DNA of 7,335 nucleotides from assembly GCA_003133815.1 (NCBI GenBank), contig PKZR01000249.1, positions 1 through 7,335 on the forward strand. Reading direction: 5' to 3'. Origin of the DNA: Limisphaerales bacterium. GTDB taxonomy: Bacteria; Verrucomicrobiota; Verrucomicrobiia; Limisphaerales; UBA11358. Position 1 is the stretch's first letter. Each line of letters begins with the position of its first letter. The position numbers were made by a program, and so were the translations under genes. Shown piece after piece: positions 1-7,140 of the stretch. The notes beneath the pieces were generated by a model that saw only the letters and a list, made by a program, of their open reading frames with translations, had not been told where the DNA came from and ran no database searches.

Positions 1-3000
1 TCAATCCGCAGTTGACGGCGACGAACATCATTACCGTGGTGGTGCAGGAAGTGAACACAGCACCGGTGCTGCCGGTGATTGCACCAGTGAATGTCGCCGA
101 ACTGACTTTGTTGACGGTGACGAATACGGCGACGAACTCGAACATTCATTCTGTCATAACCGGCTACGGACTGGTCAATCCGCCCGCCGGAATGGTCATC
201 AGCGCAAGCGGGATTATTACTTGGACGCCAAGCCAGTCGCAAAGTCCTGGCACCAACGTCATCACGACAGTTGTCACCAACAGCAATCCCTATGACCTGG
301 TCAATCCGCAGTTGACCGCGACCAACATCATCACCGTGAACGTGACCGAGATGAACGTCGCGCCGGCGCTGCCCTCCGTAGCCACAACAAACGTGAATGA
401 GCTTTCATTGCTGACAGTCACGAACACGGCGACGAACGCCAACATTCACGCGACCATCATCGCCTATGTATTGCTCCATCCTCTTCCCGGAATGTTCATC
501 AGCGCGAATGGCGTCATCACCTGGAGACCGGGACAGAACCAGAGTCCCACCACGAACGTCATCACCACTGTTGCCTACAACTACGATGCCTTTGACCTGG
601 TCAATCCGCAGTTGGCAACAACCAACAGTTTCAGCGTCATTGTCAACGAGGTGAACGTCGCGCCGTCATTGCCCGTAATCGGCCAGACGAATGTCAACGA
701 GCTGGCGTTGCTGACCGTCACCGACACCGCAACGAACGCCAACATTCATTCGACCGTCACCGGCTATGCGCTGGTGAACCCGCCGGCGGGAATGAGCATC
801 AATTCCAGCGGCATCATCACTTGGACGCCGGGACAGGCTCAAAGCCCGAGCACCAACTTCATCACCGCCGTTGTCACCAATTCCAATCCTTACGACCTGC
901 TCAACCCGCAGTTGACGGCGACCAACAGCTTCACGGTGTTTGTGAACGAGTCGAACGTCGCGCCCGTGCTGCCGGCCATCGCTCCAACGAACGTGAACGA
1001 ACTGACCGTGCTCAGCGTCACGAACACCGCCAGTGAGTCGAACATCCACGCGACCATCACCGGCTACGGTTTGGTCAGTCCGCCCGCCGGGATGATTATC
1101 AGCACGAACGGCGTCATCACCTGGACGCCGAGTCAGGCGCAAAGCCCCGGCACCAACAACATCATAACGGTCGTCACCAACAGCGATTCCTTTGACACCA
1201 TCAATCCTCAGTTGACTGCCACAAACAAATTCACGGTGGTTGTCAAGGAAGTGAACACGTCGCCGGTCTTGCCGGTCATACCGACGCAAACGGTCAATGC
1301 ACAGGTGTTGCTCACCGTCACCAACACGGCGACGAACGGAAACATACATTCGATCATCACGGGTTATGGACTGGTCAACCCGCCAGCCGGGATGAGCATC
1401 AACTCCAGCGGCATCATTTCCTGGACACCAAGCCAGGCGCAAGGTTCGAGCACCAACACCGTCACGACCGTGGTCACGAATTCCAATCCATACGATTTGA
1501 TCAATCCACAGTTGACGGCGACCAACAACTTCACGGTCGTCGTGCAGGCGGCGGCCCAGCCGACGAATAGCGGTCCGGTGTTGTTTGCCGCCACGTATCT
1601 TGGCGCGGGCGGTGCGAACTTGAGCGGGACGGGTGTTAAATACTTTGGAGGCGCCCTTTACATTTGCGGGAACAGCTCCATATCCAGCGGCCTCATTGCC
1701 CGCTATAACACACCTTTGGAGGCGGGAGCAGTCCCTGTTTGGGATAATACCTGGCCGGATACACAATATCGCGACCAGTTCTTCGGCATCACCGCTTCCA
1801 TCTCCGGAATTTATGCAGCCGGTCCGGACTATACGCGCACCTCTGATACCGTCGGTGACAAGGAACAGAAAGGACTGGTGCTGAAGTATCCGTTCACGGG
1901 TGCCACGGGTGGCGGGTATGACGGCGACATTTGGGACCGGCAGACGCCCGCGCCCCCCGGCGCTTATTCTTACGGCGGCGGCGAAAACCTCATCGCGCTG
2001 ACCCTGGCGGCGGAAAGCGGAACCAATTACATCTATACGACCGGCAACGGCCAGCCTGGCTTTTACGTAAATGGAGCATTCACATTGTCGAAACTGGGCG
2101 AGGATTCGACCGTGTTGTGGACGCAGACGCAGGCCACGCCCGGAACTGATAACTCCGCCGGCGAGTCCATTGTCACCTTGAACAACAATGTCTATGTCGG
2201 CGGTTTCTATGCGAGCGCCTCACAACTGCAGTATCCGGTGTTGTGGAAATACAGCTCATCCGGCTCCTTCGTCTGGGAGCGAACTGACAGCAGCCCCGCC
2301 GCATACAATGGCATCACCACAATCAGCAATTACATTTACGTCGTGGGAGGCAACGGCATCGGCGGAGACACATGGTATGGCGGAGGTCCCAATCTGTCGG
2401 CTTTCCTGGTTGAGAAATGGGATCAGAACGGCAATCAGATCTGGACCCGCACTTATACAAATTCCGTCCAAAGCCTGCTGACCGCCGTGGTGAACGTAAG
2501 CAACCGGCTGTTTGCCGTCGGCTATACTTACGCCGGGACGGGCGGAAATGCCGAGGCTGTGCTGATGGAAATCAACCCGGCGACGGGCGATCAAATCTCA
2601 AGCACGACATTTACCGGCGCTTCCGTCAGCATGGCAACGGGCATTGACAGCGACGGCACGAATCTTTTCGTGGTGGGATCCAGCGCCAGTTCGGGCAATG
2701 TGGCGAACCAGATCATGTTGCTGCGTTATTCCATTCCAGCAGCCGTGCCTGACATCACGAACCAGCCGCAATCGTTGACCGTGTTTGCCGGCACGACCAC
2801 CAACATCAGCGTAGGCGCCGCCGGTCCGACACCCATCGGCTACCAGTGGTACTTTAACAACAACACGGCGTTACCCAACGCCACCAACGCCACGCTGTCA
2901 TTCGCTCCCGCCATCACCAATCAAACCGGCAGTTACTTTGCCGTCGTCAGCAATGCTTACGGAGCCGTCACAAGCAGCGTGGTTGTCGTGACGGTATATT

Positions 3001-3983
3001 CACAAAATCCGCTCATCATCATCCAGCCTAAAAGCCAGACTTTGGCGATTGGCAGCACGGCCAGGTTCACCGTGAATGTTACTGGAGTGCCGCCGTTGTC
3101 CTATCAATGGTATTTCAACAACGCCCTATACGCAGGAGCAACCAACGCGACGCTGGTTGGCGGACCCATATTGTCCAGCCAGGCTGGAAATTATCAGCTC
3201 GTGGTCACCAACCTTTATGGCAGCACCACAAGCGTCGTCGCAACATTGTCCGTCTTGATACAGCCCAATATCTATGGCGTCAACAATGTCAGCAATGGAG
3301 CTGCCGGTCCGAAGCTTCTGCTGCTGGCATCCTTGCCGGGAAGCACAAATCTGCTGTGGGCGTCCACTAATCTTAGCCAGCCCATCAGCCAGTGGCAGTT
3401 GATTGGCACCGTCACCGCCGGGACCAATGGTTTGTTCCAGTTCATTGACACCAACACCGCCGGCATAAGTCACAAGTTTTACACAATGTCTTCATTCCTG
3501 GTGCCGTCGCTTCCTTCCGTCACCATCTCGCCGCAAAACCCGACCGTCGTCATCGGAGGTGCCGCTTCATTCACGTCGTCCGTCGGCGGCACGCCGCCAT
3601 TCTCCTATCAATGGTATTTAAACAGCGCGCCGGCCAGCGGAGCCACCAACACGCTTTTGGCGTTCAACCCTGTTGCCGCCAATGAGGCTGGAAATTATCA
3701 ACTGGTGGTCACCAACAGTTTCGGCAGCGCGACAAGCGCGGTGGACCAATTGACGGTGCTGTTGCAGCCGAACCTATACGGTTTTTCGCTCGGCACAAAC
3801 CGGGTGTTCACGCTTGATCTCGCCTCCGCGCCGGCAAGCACCAACCGCATATGGTCATCAACCAATTTGATCAACTGGCAGGTCTTGACCACCAACATTC
3901 CCGATGCAACCGGATTGTTCCAGTTCATGGACACAAACACGCAGGGTTCAAAGGTAAAGTTTTACCGGCTTTCAACGCCGTGA
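1..3983 (+). CDS. Giant repeat-containing secreted/surface protein (5'-truncated by window edge)
   Basis: The frame is open from the left edge (first whole codon at base 3) to TGA at 3981-3983, giving 1326 visible residues. A TTG at 12 is not a plausible start, because it lies inside a repeat unit that clearly begins earlier. Visible order: five 100-residue He_PIG/cadherin-like repeats (3-1502, with a partial sixth edge to about 1545), a beta-propeller of seven similar units (about 1632-2735), one Ig-like domain (2748-2999), then two Ig plus FYR-module blocks (3009-3497 and 3513-3980). The protein is Thr/Asn/Ser-rich and has a single cysteine (in YICGN, near 1670), as expected of an exported non-disulfide protein. 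No catalytic motif is visible. Similar architectures in Verrucomicrobiota are usually annotated as Ig-domain or immunoglobulin-like surface proteins. A role in adhesion, matrix or glycan contact is inference. The export signal would lie upstream, outside the window. Being a gene is certain; function is unknown. Confidence 0.93.
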   Translation, partial: NPQLTATNIITVVVQEVNTAPVLPVIAPVNVAELTLLTVTNTATNSNIHSVITGYGLVNPPAGMVISASGIITWTPSQSQSPGTNVITTVVTNSNPYDLVNPQLTATNIITVNVTEMNVAPALPSVATTNVNELSLLTVTNTATNANIHATIIAYVLLHPLPGMFISANGVITWRPGQNQSPTTNVITTVAYNYDAFDLVNPQLATTNSFSVIVNEVNVAPSLPVIGQTNVNELALLTVTDTATNANIHSTVTGYALVNPPAGMSINSSGIITWTPGQAQSPSTNFITAVVTNSNPYDLLNPQLTATNSFTVFVNESNVAPVLPAIAPTNVNELTVLSVTNTASESNIHATITGYGLVSPPAGMIISTNGVITWTPSQAQSPGTNNIITVVTNSDSFDTINPQLTATNKFTVVVKEVNTSPVLPVIPTQTVNAQVLLTVTNTATNGNIHSIITGYGLVNPPAGMSINSSGIISWTPSQAQGSSTNTVTTVVTNSNPYDLINPQLTATNNFTVVVQAAAQPTNSGPVLFAATYLGAGGANLSGTGVKYFGGALYICGNSSISSGLIARYNTPLEAGAVPVWDNTWPDTQYRDQFFGITASISGIYAAGPDYTRTSDTVGDKEQKGLVLKYPFTGATGGGYDGDIWDRQTPAPPGAYSYGGGENLIALTLAAESGTNYIYTTGNGQPGFYVNGAFTLSKLGEDSTVLWTQTQATPGTDNSAGESIVTLNNNVYVGGFYASASQLQYPVLWKYSSSGSFVWERTDSSPAAYNGITTISNYIYVVGGNGIGGDTWYGGGPNLSAFLVEKWDQNGNQIWTRTYTNSVQSLLTAVVNVSNRLFAVGYTYAGTGGNAEAVLMEINPATGDQISSTTFTGASVSMATGIDSDGTNLFVVGSSASSGNVANQIMLLRYSIPAAVPDITNQPQSLTVFAGTTTNISVGAAGPTPIGYQWYFNNNTALPNATNATLSFAPAITNQTGSYFAVVSNAYGAVTSSVVVVTVYSQNPLIIIQPKSQTLAIGSTARFTVNVTGVPPLSYQWYFNNALYAGATNATLVGGPILSSQAGNYQLVVTNLYGSTTSVVATLSVLIQPNIYGVNNVSNGAAGPKLLLLASLPGSTNLLWASTNLSQPISQWQLIGTVTAGTNGLFQFIDTNTAGISHKFYTMSSFLVPSLPSVTISPQNPTVVIGGAASFTSSVGGTPPFSYQWYLNSAPASGATNTLLAFNPVAANEAGNYQLVVTNSFGSATSAVDQLTVLLQPNLYGFSLGTNRVFTLDLASAPASTNRIWSSTNLINWQVLTTNIPDATGLFQFMDTNTQGSKVKFYRLSTP
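3..1502 (+). repeat. Five in-frame 300-bp tandem repeats encoding He_PIG/cadherin-like domains
   Basis: The landmark TCAATCCGCAGTTG (with small variations) recurs at 1, 301, 601, 901, 1201 and 1501, so the period is exactly 300 bp without indels over five copies. Each copy encodes NPQLTATN, a beta-strand ending in a VNxxPxLP-like turn, LLTVTNTATN, NIH, a GLVNPPAGM-like loop (the He_PIG hallmark), GIITWTPSQ and a TNSNPYDL close. Copy 2 (303-602) is the most divergent: it has YVLLHPLPGM, WRPGQNQ and YNYDAFDL in place of the consensus. Copies differ at many synonymous sites, so they are not recent identical duplications. The array continues to the left edge, so the true number of copies is unknown. 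Confidence 0.95.
1632..2735 (+). other. Seven-unit beta-propeller domain within the giant protein
   Basis: Seven segments share the pattern 'strand, Y/F-x-x-G, variable loop, L-x-K/R-Y-like strand, then often G-x-x-x-W-x-R/Q'. The anchors in order are LYICGN, GIYAAGPD, YIYTTGNG, NVYVGGFY, YIYVVGGNG, RLFAVGYT and LFVVGSS, followed by matching second strands such as GLIARYN, GLVLKYPF, TLSKLGEDSTVLW, PVLWKYSSSGSFVW, LVEKWDQNGNQIW, VLMEINPATGD and IMLLRYS. This resembles SBBP/delta-60-type bacterial propeller repeats. Seven units fit one closed seven-bladed ring. Blade 2 has an enlarged Gly-rich loop (about 1890-1985). No metal or catalytic site is evident. The likely role is ligand or scaffold binding outside the cell, which is inferred. 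Confidence 0.6.
2748..2999 (+). other. Single Ig-like domain following the propeller
   Basis: This segment encodes an Ig-fold domain. It opens with PDITNQPQSLTVFAG, has the core Trp strand YQWYFNN, and ends with GSYFAVVSNAYGAVTS, the F-strand Tyr motif and G-strand of an I-set-like domain. As in many bacterial Ig domains, the cysteine pair is absent. It resembles the two Ig domains downstream but is not followed by an FYR module. Confidence 0.8.
3009..3980 (+). repeat. Duplicated block: Ig-like domain plus FYR-type module, two copies
   Basis: Copy A (3009-3497) and copy B (3513-3980) have the same order. First comes an Ig domain with SYQWYFNN / SYQWYLNS and AGNYQLVVTN in both. Next comes a linker strand, LIQPNIYG in A and LLQPNLYG in B. 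Last comes an 80-residue beta-rich module with STNLLWASTNLS / STNRIWSSTNLINW and GLFQFIDTNT / GLFQFMDTNT, closing at KFYTM in A and KFYRL in B. Copy B ends the protein, three residues after FYRL. Copy A has lost the Arg of FYR. The arrangement looks like duplication of the terminal block, with the internal copy no longer at the chain end. Confidence 0.85.
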
Positions 3984-4026
3984 AGAGGGATCAAAGCATC
4001 CGCGCCTTGTGCTTCGTCCGCCGGCT

Positions 4027-4030
4027 GAGG
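4027..4030 (+). promoter_or_regulatory. Probable Shine-Dalgarno GAGG for the S8 peptidase
   Basis: GAGG lies 12 bases before the GTG at 4043, slightly longer than ideal. The frame is closed by TAA at 4031-4033, so GTG 4043 is the first usable start, and it gives a good signal peptide. TTG 4052 is a weaker alternative. Confidence 0.5.
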
Positions 4031-4042
4031 TAAGATTTAGAC

Positions 4043-4111
4043 GTGACGAATTTGCGCCGGGCCTCGGCAATCTCATTTTTACTGATGATGTTCGCCTGCT
4101 CCGCGTGGGCC
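4043..4111 (+). other. Signal peptide of the S8 peptidase
   Basis: Residues 1-23 have a short basic start (TNLRR), a hydrophobic core (SFLLMMFA) and an AxA cleavage site (A21-W22-A23, then APHK). Cys19 sits in MFAC but lacks a good lipobox (Met at -3, Phe at -2), so type I cleavage is preferred over lipoprotein processing. Confidence 0.85.
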
Positions 4112-6700
4112 GCGCCGCACAAATTGCGCATCAGTGACCAGGCCCTGGCGCAATCGCTCGTCGCGCGCGGCGGAAGACTCATCGCCGATTACGGAGGTTT
4201 TCAACTTATCGAAGCCGATGATTCCATTCTAACCAATCTCGACACGCGCCATGTCGAATGGTCGGACGATTTTGATGAGATCAAACTTAACGCAGTATCC
4301 TTGAACACACGCACGGCGGGTGTTGTGGCGTTGCGAAAATCTGCAGGGAATTTTTCCGGGAAACATCTGCACCTCGTCCAGTTCGCCGGGCCGGTCAAAC
4401 CGGAATGGCTCGCGGCTTTGGAAAAGCACGGTGCGCGGATTGTCAGTTATATTCCCGAGAACGCCTACTTGATTTATGGCGACGCGGCGGCGATTGGGCG
4501 GATGCAGACATGGGCCGGCACGAATCAATTCGTACAATGGGAAGGCAGTTACGCGGACGACTACAAAATCCATCCCGCCGCGCGGTTGGTGTACCTGTAT
4601 GGCAGGCCGCAGCTGCCGTTGACGGACGTTTTTTCCATCCAAATGGTGGACGACTCAGCGGCAAATGTGGCTACGCTCACGCTCATCGGCCAGTGGCAGT
4701 TAGCCGGGGCGGAAAATGAATATACGTTGCTCGGCTACCGGAATATCATTGTTCGTCTGCCGCCGGAAAAGTTGAATTTGATTGCCGCACAGCCGGACGT
4801 GGTTTCCATCCAACCGCATTTTGAACCCCAAAAGTTGGACGAGAGGCAGGATCAAATCATCGCGGGGAATTTGACCGGCAACGTGCCGAGCGGGCCGGGT
4901 TATCTGACGTGGCTCGCGGGCAAGGGATTCACGCAGGCGCAGTTCGCCAGTTCCGGTTTCGCCGTGGATGTTACCGACAGTGGCATTGACAACGGCACGA
5001 CTTCACCGGGGCATTTTGGCCTTTACACTTCCGGCGACACGACGCAGAAAAGCAGGGTGGTTTACAACAGGCTTGAAGGCACGGAGCATTCCGGCAGCAC
5101 GCTGCAAGGTTGTGACGGTCATGGCACGCTCAACACGCACATCATCGCGGGCTATGACAATTTTACCAATGCCTTTCCGCACACGGACGCGGGGGGATAT
5201 TTTTATGGGCTGGGCATCTGTCCGTTTGTAGAAACAGGTTCGTCCGTGGTTTTTGATCCGAGTGCCTTTACCTATCCGAATTTCACCAATTTACAGACGC
5301 AGGCCTACAACAGCGGCGCGAGGATCAGCAACAACAGTTGGGGTTCGGATGTTGGTGGTGCATACGATTTGTTTGCCCAGGCATACGACGCACTCGTGCG
5401 CGACGTAGGCGCGGTTGGCCAAAACCGGCAGATGATCATCGTCTTCGCGGCTGGCAATAGGGGACCGGGTTCAAGAACAATTGATTCACCCGGTTCTGCT
5501 AAAAATGTCATTACAGTCGGCGCGGCGGAAAATGTCCGCTCAATGAATCTGGTAAATGGCGGAGACAATTCGTCAGGCTATGATGGCTGCAATCCTTCAA
5601 CATCGGACGCAGGCGCCGATAGCGCAAACGACATCGCCAGTTTTTCGAGTCGGGGTCCGTGCGCCGACGGGCGCAAGAAACCGGATATTGTCGCGCCGGG
5701 ATCGCATATCACCGGCGGAGTGGCGCAAATTTCTCCGCCACCGCTGCCTTCCAGTCTTGGCTCGGCAATTTCGTGTTTCAACGCGAGCGCCGTATGTGCT
5801 TTGTCCAACAGTGATTTTTTTCCGCTCGGGCAGGAATTTTACACGGTATCGTCCGGCACGAGCCATTCGACTCCAGCCGTCTCTGGCGCTTGTGCCTTGC
5901 TGCGGCAATTTTTCATCAACAATACGAACGCCCCGCCAAGCCCCGCGATGACCAAGGCGTATCTGATGAATTCCGCCCGCTACATGAACGGTGCGGGCGC
6001 GAATGACAAGCTGTGGTCGGCCAGCCAGGGCATGGGAGAATTGGATCTGGAAACGGCATTCGACGGCGCGCAGCGGATTTTGCGCGACCAGTTGCCGGTT
6101 GAAACCTTCACAGCAGCGGGGCAGATGCATACCTATACCGGTATGGTTCCTGATCCGACGAAACCATTTTGCGTGACGCTCGCGTGGACGGACGCGCCGG
6201 GAAACACTGCGGCCGCTAAGGCTTTGGTCAATAACCTCGACCTTGTTGTCACCGCTGGCACAAACATCTACAAGGGAAATGTCTTCAATGGCCAGTATTC
6301 CACGAACGGCGGCACTGCGGACGGCACGAACAACGTCGAAAGTGTTTTCCTGCAGGCGGGCATGGCGACCAATTTCACTGTGACAATTTCCGCCGCGCAG
6401 ATCAGCGCCGACGCCATCACGAACGGAGGCGGCCTGCCGGAACAGGATTACGCGCTCGCGATTTACAACGGCGCAATCGCGCTTCCGGTAGTCCAATCAA
6501 TCTCCGTGTCGAACAATTTGGTGACGTTGCAATGGGGCGTGAACGCCAACTTCAACTACAACGTGCAATTCAAAAACAATCTCACGGATGCAAGCTGGAC
6601 CGACGTGACGACGAACATCCTTGCGACCAATGCAGTTTTCACGGTCACAAATTCAGCGAGCACGGCCCAGCGGTTTTATCGCATCAGTGCGGCGCAATGA
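4043..6700 (+). CDS. Secreted S8 family (KP-43-like) subtilisin-type serine peptidase
   Basis: This is an 885-residue extracellular endopeptidase precursor. Residues 1-23 are a Sec signal peptide. Residues about 24-300 are a long pro-region. The catalytic set is Asp312 in TDSGID, His360 in CDGHGT, oxyanion Asn472 in FAAGN and nucleophile Ser607 in SSGTSHSTP. The usual SFSSRGP...KPDIVAPG segment stands between Asn472 and Ser607, with an extra loop carrying two Cys (SAISCFNASAVCALS). Residues about 690-810 form a beta-barrel with LAWTDAPGN (713-721), LVNNLDLVV (728-736) and NNVESVF (763-769), as in the KP-43 group. Residues about 813-885 are an FN3/FYR-like terminal module ending in RFYRISAAQ. 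All key residues are present, so it should be active. Motif variants are HGTLNTH for HGTHVAG and GTSHSTP for GTSMATP. It starts with GTG 59 bp after the upstream gene and may share its transcript. Substrate unknown. Confidence 0.95.
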   Translation: MTNLRRASAISFLLMMFACSAWAAPHKLRISDQALAQSLVARGGRLIADYGGFQLIEADDSILTNLDTRHVEWSDDFDEIKLNAVSLNTRTAGVVALRKSAGNFSGKHLHLVQFAGPVKPEWLAALEKHGARIVSYIPENAYLIYGDAAAIGRMQTWAGTNQFVQWEGSYADDYKIHPAARLVYLYGRPQLPLTDVFSIQMVDDSAANVATLTLIGQWQLAGAENEYTLLGYRNIIVRLPPEKLNLIAAQPDVVSIQPHFEPQKLDERQDQIIAGNLTGNVPSGPGYLTWLAGKGFTQAQFASSGFAVDVTDSGIDNGTTSPGHFGLYTSGDTTQKSRVVYNRLEGTEHSGSTLQGCDGHGTLNTHIIAGYDNFTNAFPHTDAGGYFYGLGICPFVETGSSVVFDPSAFTYPNFTNLQTQAYNSGARISNNSWGSDVGGAYDLFAQAYDALVRDVGAVGQNRQMIIVFAAGNRGPGSRTIDSPGSAKNVITVGAAENVRSMNLVNGGDNSSGYDGCNPSTSDAGADSANDIASFSSRGPCADGRKKPDIVAPGSHITGGVAQISPPPLPSSLGSAISCFNASAVCALSNSDFFPLGQEFYTVSSGTSHSTPAVSGACALLRQFFINNTNAPPSPAMTKAYLMNSARYMNGAGANDKLWSASQGMGELDLETAFDGAQRILRDQLPVETFTAAGQMHTYTGMVPDPTKPFCVTLAWTDAPGNTAAAKALVNNLDLVVTAGTNIYKGNVFNGQYSTNGGTADGTNNVESVFLQAGMATNFTVTISAAQISADAITNGGGLPEQDYALAIYNGAIALPVVQSISVSNNLVTLQWGVNANFNYNVQFKNNLTDASWTDVTTNILATNAVFTVTNSASTAQRFYRISAAQ
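4163..4870 (+). other. Long pro-region with apparent three-fold internal repetition
   Basis: Residues about 41-276 precede the catalytic domain. Three stretches look related by eye. Stretch a is 42-82 (GGRLIADYGGFQLIEADD...VEWSDDFDEIKL). Stretch b is 129-177 (GARIVSYIPENAYLIYGDA...VQWEGSYADDYKIH). Stretch c is 224-268 (EYTLLGYRNIIVRLPPE...VVSIQPHFEPQKLDER). Each has a strand pair, a short helix-like segment and a closing 'V-x-W/I-x-x-x-x-E/D-x-K' strand, the outline of a subtilisin I9-type inhibitor and chaperone prodomain. An ordinary I9 prodomain is about 70-100 residues, so this region would be a multiplied version. The similarity is weak and needs profile comparison. Confidence 0.4.
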
Positions 6701-6934
6701 TTGGTGCCAATCTGATTGTTGTCAGAAAAATAAAATCGGATCAATTCAACCACTGGAACCAACCATTTGTTGCTCCACTGAAAACAACCGCTCAAAACCG
6801 TCCGATTTGTCCAATAAATGGACACGCACAAGAGGATTCTGCCTGACCGGCGAACAAACCGGTTAAATCGGTCAATTTCCACTGCGGAAATAATATCTCA
6901 ATTTAAGAAAAGCCCGTCTTTGCTTACGAACGTC
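6701..6934. other. AT-rich spacer without a supported gene
   Basis: There is no reading frame here with an RBS or recognisable product. It holds several short inverted repeats. TCTGA/TCAGA lies at 6711-6715/6722-6726 and is followed by an A-rich rather than T-rich run. AAATCGGA at 6733-6740 is complementary to TCCGATTT at 6801-6808. TGTCCA/TGGACA lies at 6808-6813/6819-6824. TGACCG/CGGTCA lies at 6844-6849/6869-6874. One of these may help end transcription of the peptidase, but none is a canonical intrinsic terminator. Confidence 0.5.
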
Positions 6935-7000
6935 TCATTTATCATCATTGATTTGTTCCATATCATCATTGATCTGTGTCTTCTCATCGTTGATTTGCTC

Positions 7001-7039
7001 CAGATCATCATTGATATGCTTCGTCTCAATGATGATTTG
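7001..7039. other. Stem-loop from adjacent A and B repeat units
   Basis: ATCATCATTGA (7004-7014) is perfectly complementary to TCAATGATGAT (7026-7036) around an 11-base loop. In RNA a G-U pair and two further pairs extend the stem to 7001/7039, giving 14 pairs. Confidence 0.5.
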
Positions 7040-7109
7040 TTCCATATCAATGCTGATTTGTCTCGTCTCATCATTGATCTGTTCCATTTCAACGATGATT
7101 TGCCACGTC

Positions 7110-7140
7110 TCATCATTGATTTGCCCTTCCTCAATGATGA
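7110..7140. other. Second stem-loop from adjacent A and B repeat units
   Basis: TCATCATTGA (7110-7119) is perfectly complementary to TCAATGATGA (7131-7140) around an 11-base loop. The geometry is the same as in the 7001-7039 hairpin, as expected from the 21-bp period. Confidence 0.45.

Noticed and set aside
12..14. TTG as start codon of the giant protein
   Set aside because: The frame stays open to the left edge and the residues before it (NPQ) belong to the repeat consensus, so the protein starts upstream.
666..1766. Long minus-strand open frame (366 codons) opposite the repeat region
   Set aside because: It is a shadow of the plus-strand repeats: Arg/Gly/Asp-rich, with repeats forced by the 300-bp period and no recognisable domain.
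4091..4102. Lipobox making the peptidase a lipoprotein
   Set aside because: MFAC lacks the Leu/Val/Ile at -3 and a small residue at -2, and a good AxA signal peptidase I site follows immediately.
5597..6496. Minus-strand open frame of 299 codons opposite the peptidase
   Set aside because: It overlaps a fully supported S8 peptidase, has Arg/Val/Gly-rich composition typical of antisense shadows and no domain motif.
6711..6731. Intrinsic terminator after the peptidase
   Set aside because: The stem is only 5 bp (TCTGA/TCAGA) and is followed by an A-rich run, not a T-run, on the coding strand.
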